Shown in pieces: positions 60,686 to 64,000 of a stretch of DNA of 64,000 nt. The stretch lies in contig JAIMKW010000002.1 of NCBI GenBank assembly GCA_020692215.1, positions 434,001 through 498,000 on the forward strand, written 5' to 3'. The notes under the pieces were generated by a model, which did no database searches, was not told where the DNA came from, and saw only the letters and a program-made list of their open reading frames with translations. Position 1 is the stretch's first letter. Each line of letters opens with the position of its first letter. This DNA is from Sandarakinorhabdus sp. Lineage in GTDB: Bacteria; Pseudomonadota; Alphaproteobacteria; Sphingomonadales; Sphingomonadaceae. Position numbers and translations under genes: made by a program.

Positions 60686-62623
60686 TCAGGCTGCTTGCGG
60701 AATCGGAGAGCCCGACATCTCAACACCGCGCCGCGGCTTCAGCGCCCGAACCCTGCCGCCCAGCGCCAGCAGCCCGCCAAATGCCATCAGCAATGCGCCC
60801 CACCAGATCAGCCGAACCATGGGCTTGAACCACAGATGCACCTGCCATTGGCCGGTTCCATCGGGCTGGCCCAGCACCGAGTAAAGTTCGCCTGTCCACC
60901 AGCCAGCACGCCCGGATTCGGTCGTTTCCTGCGCGGGTGCCACAAACATACGCGATTGCGGGCGAAGAATGGCAACACTGTCGCCACCCCTGCGGACATC
61001 CAGCCTTGCTTCCACCGCGGTCCAGTTCGGGCCGGCGATGGGCCGCACATCCATCAATTCGGCCCGCCATGGGCCCATCTGGATCGCATCGCCAACGCGC
61101 ATGGCAACAAGGGCTTCGCGCTGCAGCGCGCCAGACGCGGTGGCCCCCAGGATCGAAACGGCTACGCCAAGGTGCGCCAATGCCATCCCGGCAGAGTTCA
61201 GCGTAAGCCCCCTCTTCGCAAGGATCGAGATGCTGGCGACCGCGAGCCATGCCGCCGCGCCGAACCCCAGCAACGCACCAATGCCACGAACACCGAACAG
61301 GGTGAGGGCAACAACCACGGCCAGCGCTGCTGCAACCGCTGCGGGCAGAAGGCGTGCTGCCAGATGGCCTGTCGCGCTCCGGCGCCACCCGAGCAACGGA
61401 GCAACACCCATCAGGAACGCCATCACCAGCACAATCGGCACGATTGTCATGTTGAAATAGGGCGGACCAACCGAAATCTGCGCACCACCAGCCGCCTGCA
61501 AGGCCATCGGATACATGGTCCCGACCAGCACAACGCCCAGGATCACGGTGAGCAGCAGGTTGTTGGCAACCAGCGCGGACTCCCGGCTGACGGCCGCGAA
61601 CTGGCGCCCTTCGGCAACCCGGCCGGCAGCAAAGGCATAGATGGTCAGGGCGCCGCCGATATAAAGCGCCATCAGGATCATCAGGAACAACCCGCGCGCA
61701 GGATCGACTGCGAAAGCATGCACCGATGTCAGCAGGCCCGAGCGCACGATGAAGGTTCCCATCATCGAAAGCGAAAAGGCGGCTACCGCGAGCAGCAGGG
61801 TCCATGCCCGCAGCGCATCCCGCTTCATCACGACAGCGATCGAATGGAGAAGCGCGGTCGCCGCCAGCCAGGGCATGAGCGCGGCATTCTCGACAGGATC
61901 CCAGAACCACCAGCCGCCCCAGCCGAGTTCATAATAGGCCCAATAGCTGCCAAGCGCGATCCCCAGAGTCAGCATGGCCCAGGCGCCGGCCACCCATGGC
62001 CGCGTCGCCTTGGCCCAGGCCGGCCCGACGACATTCTCCAGCATGCCGGCGACGGCAAAGGCAAAAGCCACCGACAATCCGACATAGCCGATGTAGAGAA
62101 GCGGCGGGTGCACCGCGAGCCCGAGATCCTGGAGAAGGGGGTTGAGCCCCTGCCCTTCCGTCGGCGCCGGTATCAACCGGTCAAACGGGTTGGATGCGAA
62201 CAAGAGGAAGGCAAAGAAACCAAGCGAAACAATCCCTTGAACAGAAAGAACCCGCGCGCGAAACCGGGGGCCCAGCGTTGCCGGCGCCACTGCGACACCA
62301 GCCCCCGCAAGCGCCATCACCAGCACCCACAGCAGCAAAGACCCCTCGTGGTTCGCCCAGACACCGGTGACCAGATACATATCCGGTTTCATCGTATGGC
62401 TGTTGGCCGCAACCAGCGCGACCGAGAAATCGGAGACCACAAAGGCCCAGGTCAGAGCAGCAAAGGCCAGCGCCGTGAACAGACCCTGGGCGACTGCGGC
62501 CGGCACCGCCAGCCCCGACAGCGCCTCTTCGTCGCGCCAAAGGCCAATGGTGGGCGCCACCGACTGAAGCAGAGCCGCCGCCGCCGCAAGCCAGAGTGCG
62601 AAATGGCCGAGTTCGGGGATCAT
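60686..62623 (-). CDS. ccmF: Heme lyase CcmF
   Basis: CcmF/CcmH/CcmI ligate heme to apocytochrome c. The 645-residue membrane protein has about 14 helices and the tryptophan-rich motif [27 protein letters not shown], shared with CcmC. [26 protein letters not shown]-like sequence (here [16 protein letters not shown]) and [11 protein letters not shown] are also visible. It overlaps ccmE by four bases. PufC and the tethered cytochrome depend on this machine. Confidence 0.95.
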   Translation of the reverse strand: [645 protein letters not shown]

Positions 62624-63096
62624 GCGCCGCGACCGGAGGCAGCGGACGTGTTCATCGGATGACCGGGCTGTTTTTCCAGCGCACGGGCAACTTCGGGCGG
62701 CATGTATTTTTCGTCGTGCTTGGCCAGCAGTTCGCGCGCCACGAAGGGGCCACCGCTGCTTGCAAAGCTGCCGGTCGCGATAACCCCCTGCCCTTCGCGG
62801 AACAGATCGGGCACCAGGCCACGATAGGAAACCGGGGTATCGGCAGCCATGTCCGTCACCACGAAGGTCAAGGTCAGCCCATCACCCGAGCGCGCGACAG
62901 ATCCGGCCTTAACCAGCCCACCAAGCCGAAATGTCTCTCCGGGCTGCGGAGGGCCCTCGGCAAGATCGGATGGCGCCTTGAAATAAGCCGCCGTGTCCTG
63001 CAGCGCGAAGGCCGCAATGACGCCGGCCACTGCAAGCGCAACAACCGCAAAGCCGGCCAGCATCAGCCGCTGCTGTTTAGGTTTTGGAGTGGCCAT
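62620..63096 (-). CDS. ccmE: Heme chaperone CcmE
   Basis: CcmE carries heme covalently from CcmC to CcmF. The 158-residue protein has an N-terminal anchor, an OB-fold domain and the heme-attaching motif with His127 and Tyr131 in LLAKHDEKYMPPEV. It overlaps ccmD by one base (TGATG) and ccmF by four. Confidence 0.95.
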   Translation of the reverse strand: MATPKPKQQRLMLAGFAVVALAVAGVIAAFALQDTAAYFKAPSDLAEGPPQPGETFRLGGLVKAGSVARSGDGLTLTFVVTDMAADTPVSYRGLVPDLFREGQGVIATGSFASSGGPFVARELLAKHDEKYMPPEVARALEKQPGHPMNTSAASGRGA

Positions 63097-63218
63097 CAGG
63101 AGTCTCCGTCGAGCGCACGCTCGGCACGGCGCATGCGCCTTATGCCCAGCACAAGCATCGCGCCAAGGCCAAGGATGGTGACGGCATAGGCCGCGATGAT
63201 GAAGGGAAGATGTGGCAT
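63096..63218 (-). CDS. ccmD: Heme exporter/CcmE adaptor CcmD
   Basis: The 40-residue CcmD (MPHLPFIIAAYAVTILGLGA, then MLVLGIRRMRRAERALDGDS) has one membrane helix and a basic cytoplasmic tail, the standard form. It releases holo-CcmE from the CcmABC complex. It begins four bases after ccmC and overlaps ccmE by one base. Confidence 0.93.
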   Translation of the reverse strand: MPHLPFIIAAYAVTILGLGAMLVLGIRRMRRAERALDGDS

Positions 63219-63222
63219 CTTG

Positions 63223-63960
63223 TTATCCCGTCCGTGCAGCGCGGCGCAGCGCGCGGACCTCGACACGCTGTTCGGCGATCAGGGTGCGCATGCGGATGAA
63301 AACAAGCCCCGCGAACAGCAGCAGGAACCCGACAGCCGAAAGCATCAGCGGCGTCAGCATATCGGGATGAATGGAGCTTCCGGACACGCGGATCGAGGCC
63401 GGTTGGTGCAAGGTGTTCCACCATTCAACGCTGTATTTGATGATCGGCAGGTTCACGGTGCCGACAATGGCAAGAAGCCCCGCCATCTTCAGTCCTTTTG
63501 CCTTGTCATCATGCAGATGGATCAACGCCATCACGCCAAGATACAGAAGAAACAGAACCAGCATTGATGTCAGCCGCCCATCCCACACCCACCAGGTTCC
63601 CCAGGTAGGGCGCCCCCAGATCGAGCCGGTGATCAGGCAGATGGCGGCAAACATCGCCCCGACCGGCGCGATCGCGCGAACCGAGAGCGCCGCCAGCGGG
63701 TGCTTCCACACCAGCGCCGCAAGCGCCGCAAGCGCCATGCCCAGATAACCCCCCAGCGCAAACCAGGCGGCTGGAACATGGATGTAGAGAATGCGGACAA
63801 CCTCGCCCTGCAAATAGTCAGGCGGAGCAACAAACAAGCCAATGCCGATTCCAACCGCCAGAAACCCGATGCCCAGCACCAGCAGCCATGGCGTCAGTGC
63901 GACTGCAAGGCGCTGGAAGCGCAAGGGATTGGCAAATGCGTGGAGATCAGGTGCGGCCAT
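63223..63960 (-). CDS. ccmC: Heme exporter subunit CcmC
   Basis: CcmC loads heme onto CcmE. The 245-residue, six-helix protein has the WWD motif WGTWWVWDGRLTS (120-132) and a conserved histidine in YIHVPAAWF (His61). It is the first ccm gene in the window. The 40 bases upstream to the window end contain no recognisable coding sequence, so ccmA and ccmB may lie beyond it. Confidence 0.95.
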   Translation of the reverse strand: MAAPDLHAFANPLRFQRLAVALTPWLLVLGIGFLAVGIGIGLFVAPPDYLQGEVVRILYIHVPAAWFALGGYLGMALAALAALVWKHPLAALSVRAIAPVGAMFAAICLITGSIWGRPTWGTWWVWDGRLTSMLVLFLLYLGVMALIHLHDDKAKGLKMAGLLAIVGTVNLPIIKYSVEWWNTLHQPASIRVSGSSIHPDMLTPLMLSAVGFLLLFAGLVFIRMRTLIAEQRVEVRALRRAARTG

Positions 63961-64000
63961 GTCGAGATGGCTCCTAGCACGGTGAAACGGGCACTTACAG

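Noticed and set aside
63961..64000. End of ccmB upstream of ccmC
   Set aside because: Only 40 bases remain and each candidate frame hits a stop without any recognisable CcmB residues.

Overview
The window is a high-GC alphaproteobacterial chromosome segment carrying an apparently complete photosynthesis gene cluster (PGC) of an aerobic anoxygenic phototroph. Sphingomonadales is the most likely home. This is an inference from PGC gene order, the oxygen-dependent cyclase AcsF without BchE, the absence of pufQ and of LH2 (pucBA) genes, the TonB-dependent receptor, and the hemC-hemD-mitofilin-like and ccm neighbourhoods. No mobile element, CRISPR array or rRNA was seen.

Layout. (1) 1-9000, flank: the end of a NUDIX CoA pyrophosphatase gene, a CCA-adding enzyme, a GrpB-like protein, a catabolic-looking group (flavin monooxygenase, aldo/keto reductase, Gfo/Idh dehydrogenase, TonB-dependent receptor), a second luciferase-like protein and a small unknown gene. 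(2) 9087-18889, minus strand: crtF, then bchC-bchX-bchY-bchZ-pufB-pufA-pufL-pufM-pufC, ending at a terminator. (3) 18991-21398, plus strand: crtD and crtC, which overlap abnormally. (4) 21395-25099, minus: bchI-bchD-bchO plus a coupled 46-residue membrane protein. (5) 25161-25637: a first tspO. (6) 25644-41010, minus: bchF-bchN-bchB-bchH-bchL-bchM-lhaA-puhA-puhB-puhC-orf119-acsF-puhE-hemA. (7) 41295-48154, plus: ppaA-ppsR-bchG-bch2-bchP-second tspO-orf82. (8) 48269-48808, minus: a lipid-anchored cytochrome c, a plausible electron donor. (9) 48990-64000, housekeeping flank: an ABC/DUF3299 system, tRNA-Ser, ugd, hemC-hemD-mitofilin-like, an Ala-rich lipoprotein, kup, and a ccmC-D-E-F-G-H-I operon ending in a glutathione transferase gene.

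How the parts fit. HemA, HemC and HemD make the tetrapyrrole precursor. BchIDH, BchM, AcsF, BchLNB, BchF, BchXYZ, BchC, BchG and BchP convert protoporphyrin to bacteriochlorophyll a. PufLM-PuhA with PufC and LH1 (PufBA) form the reaction centre complex, assembled with LhaA and PuhBCE. CrtC, CrtD and CrtF act in the spirilloxanthin branch; crtE, crtB and crtI are not in this window. Cytochrome c maturation (Ccm) is needed for PufC and the downstream cytochrome. PpsR and the B12-binding antirepressor PpaA lie between the two main blocks. Palindromes of the form TGTCAA-N6-TTGACA, or close variants, sit at four PGC promoters: bchC, crtF/crtD, bchF/ppaA and bchG.

The items most worth a second look are the crtD-crtC junction (no start codon for CrtC, all three frames open), a 46-residue membrane protein translationally coupled to bchO, two TspO paralogues in one cluster, the symmetric divergent PpsR operator, and several small unknown genes inside the photosynthetic operons.
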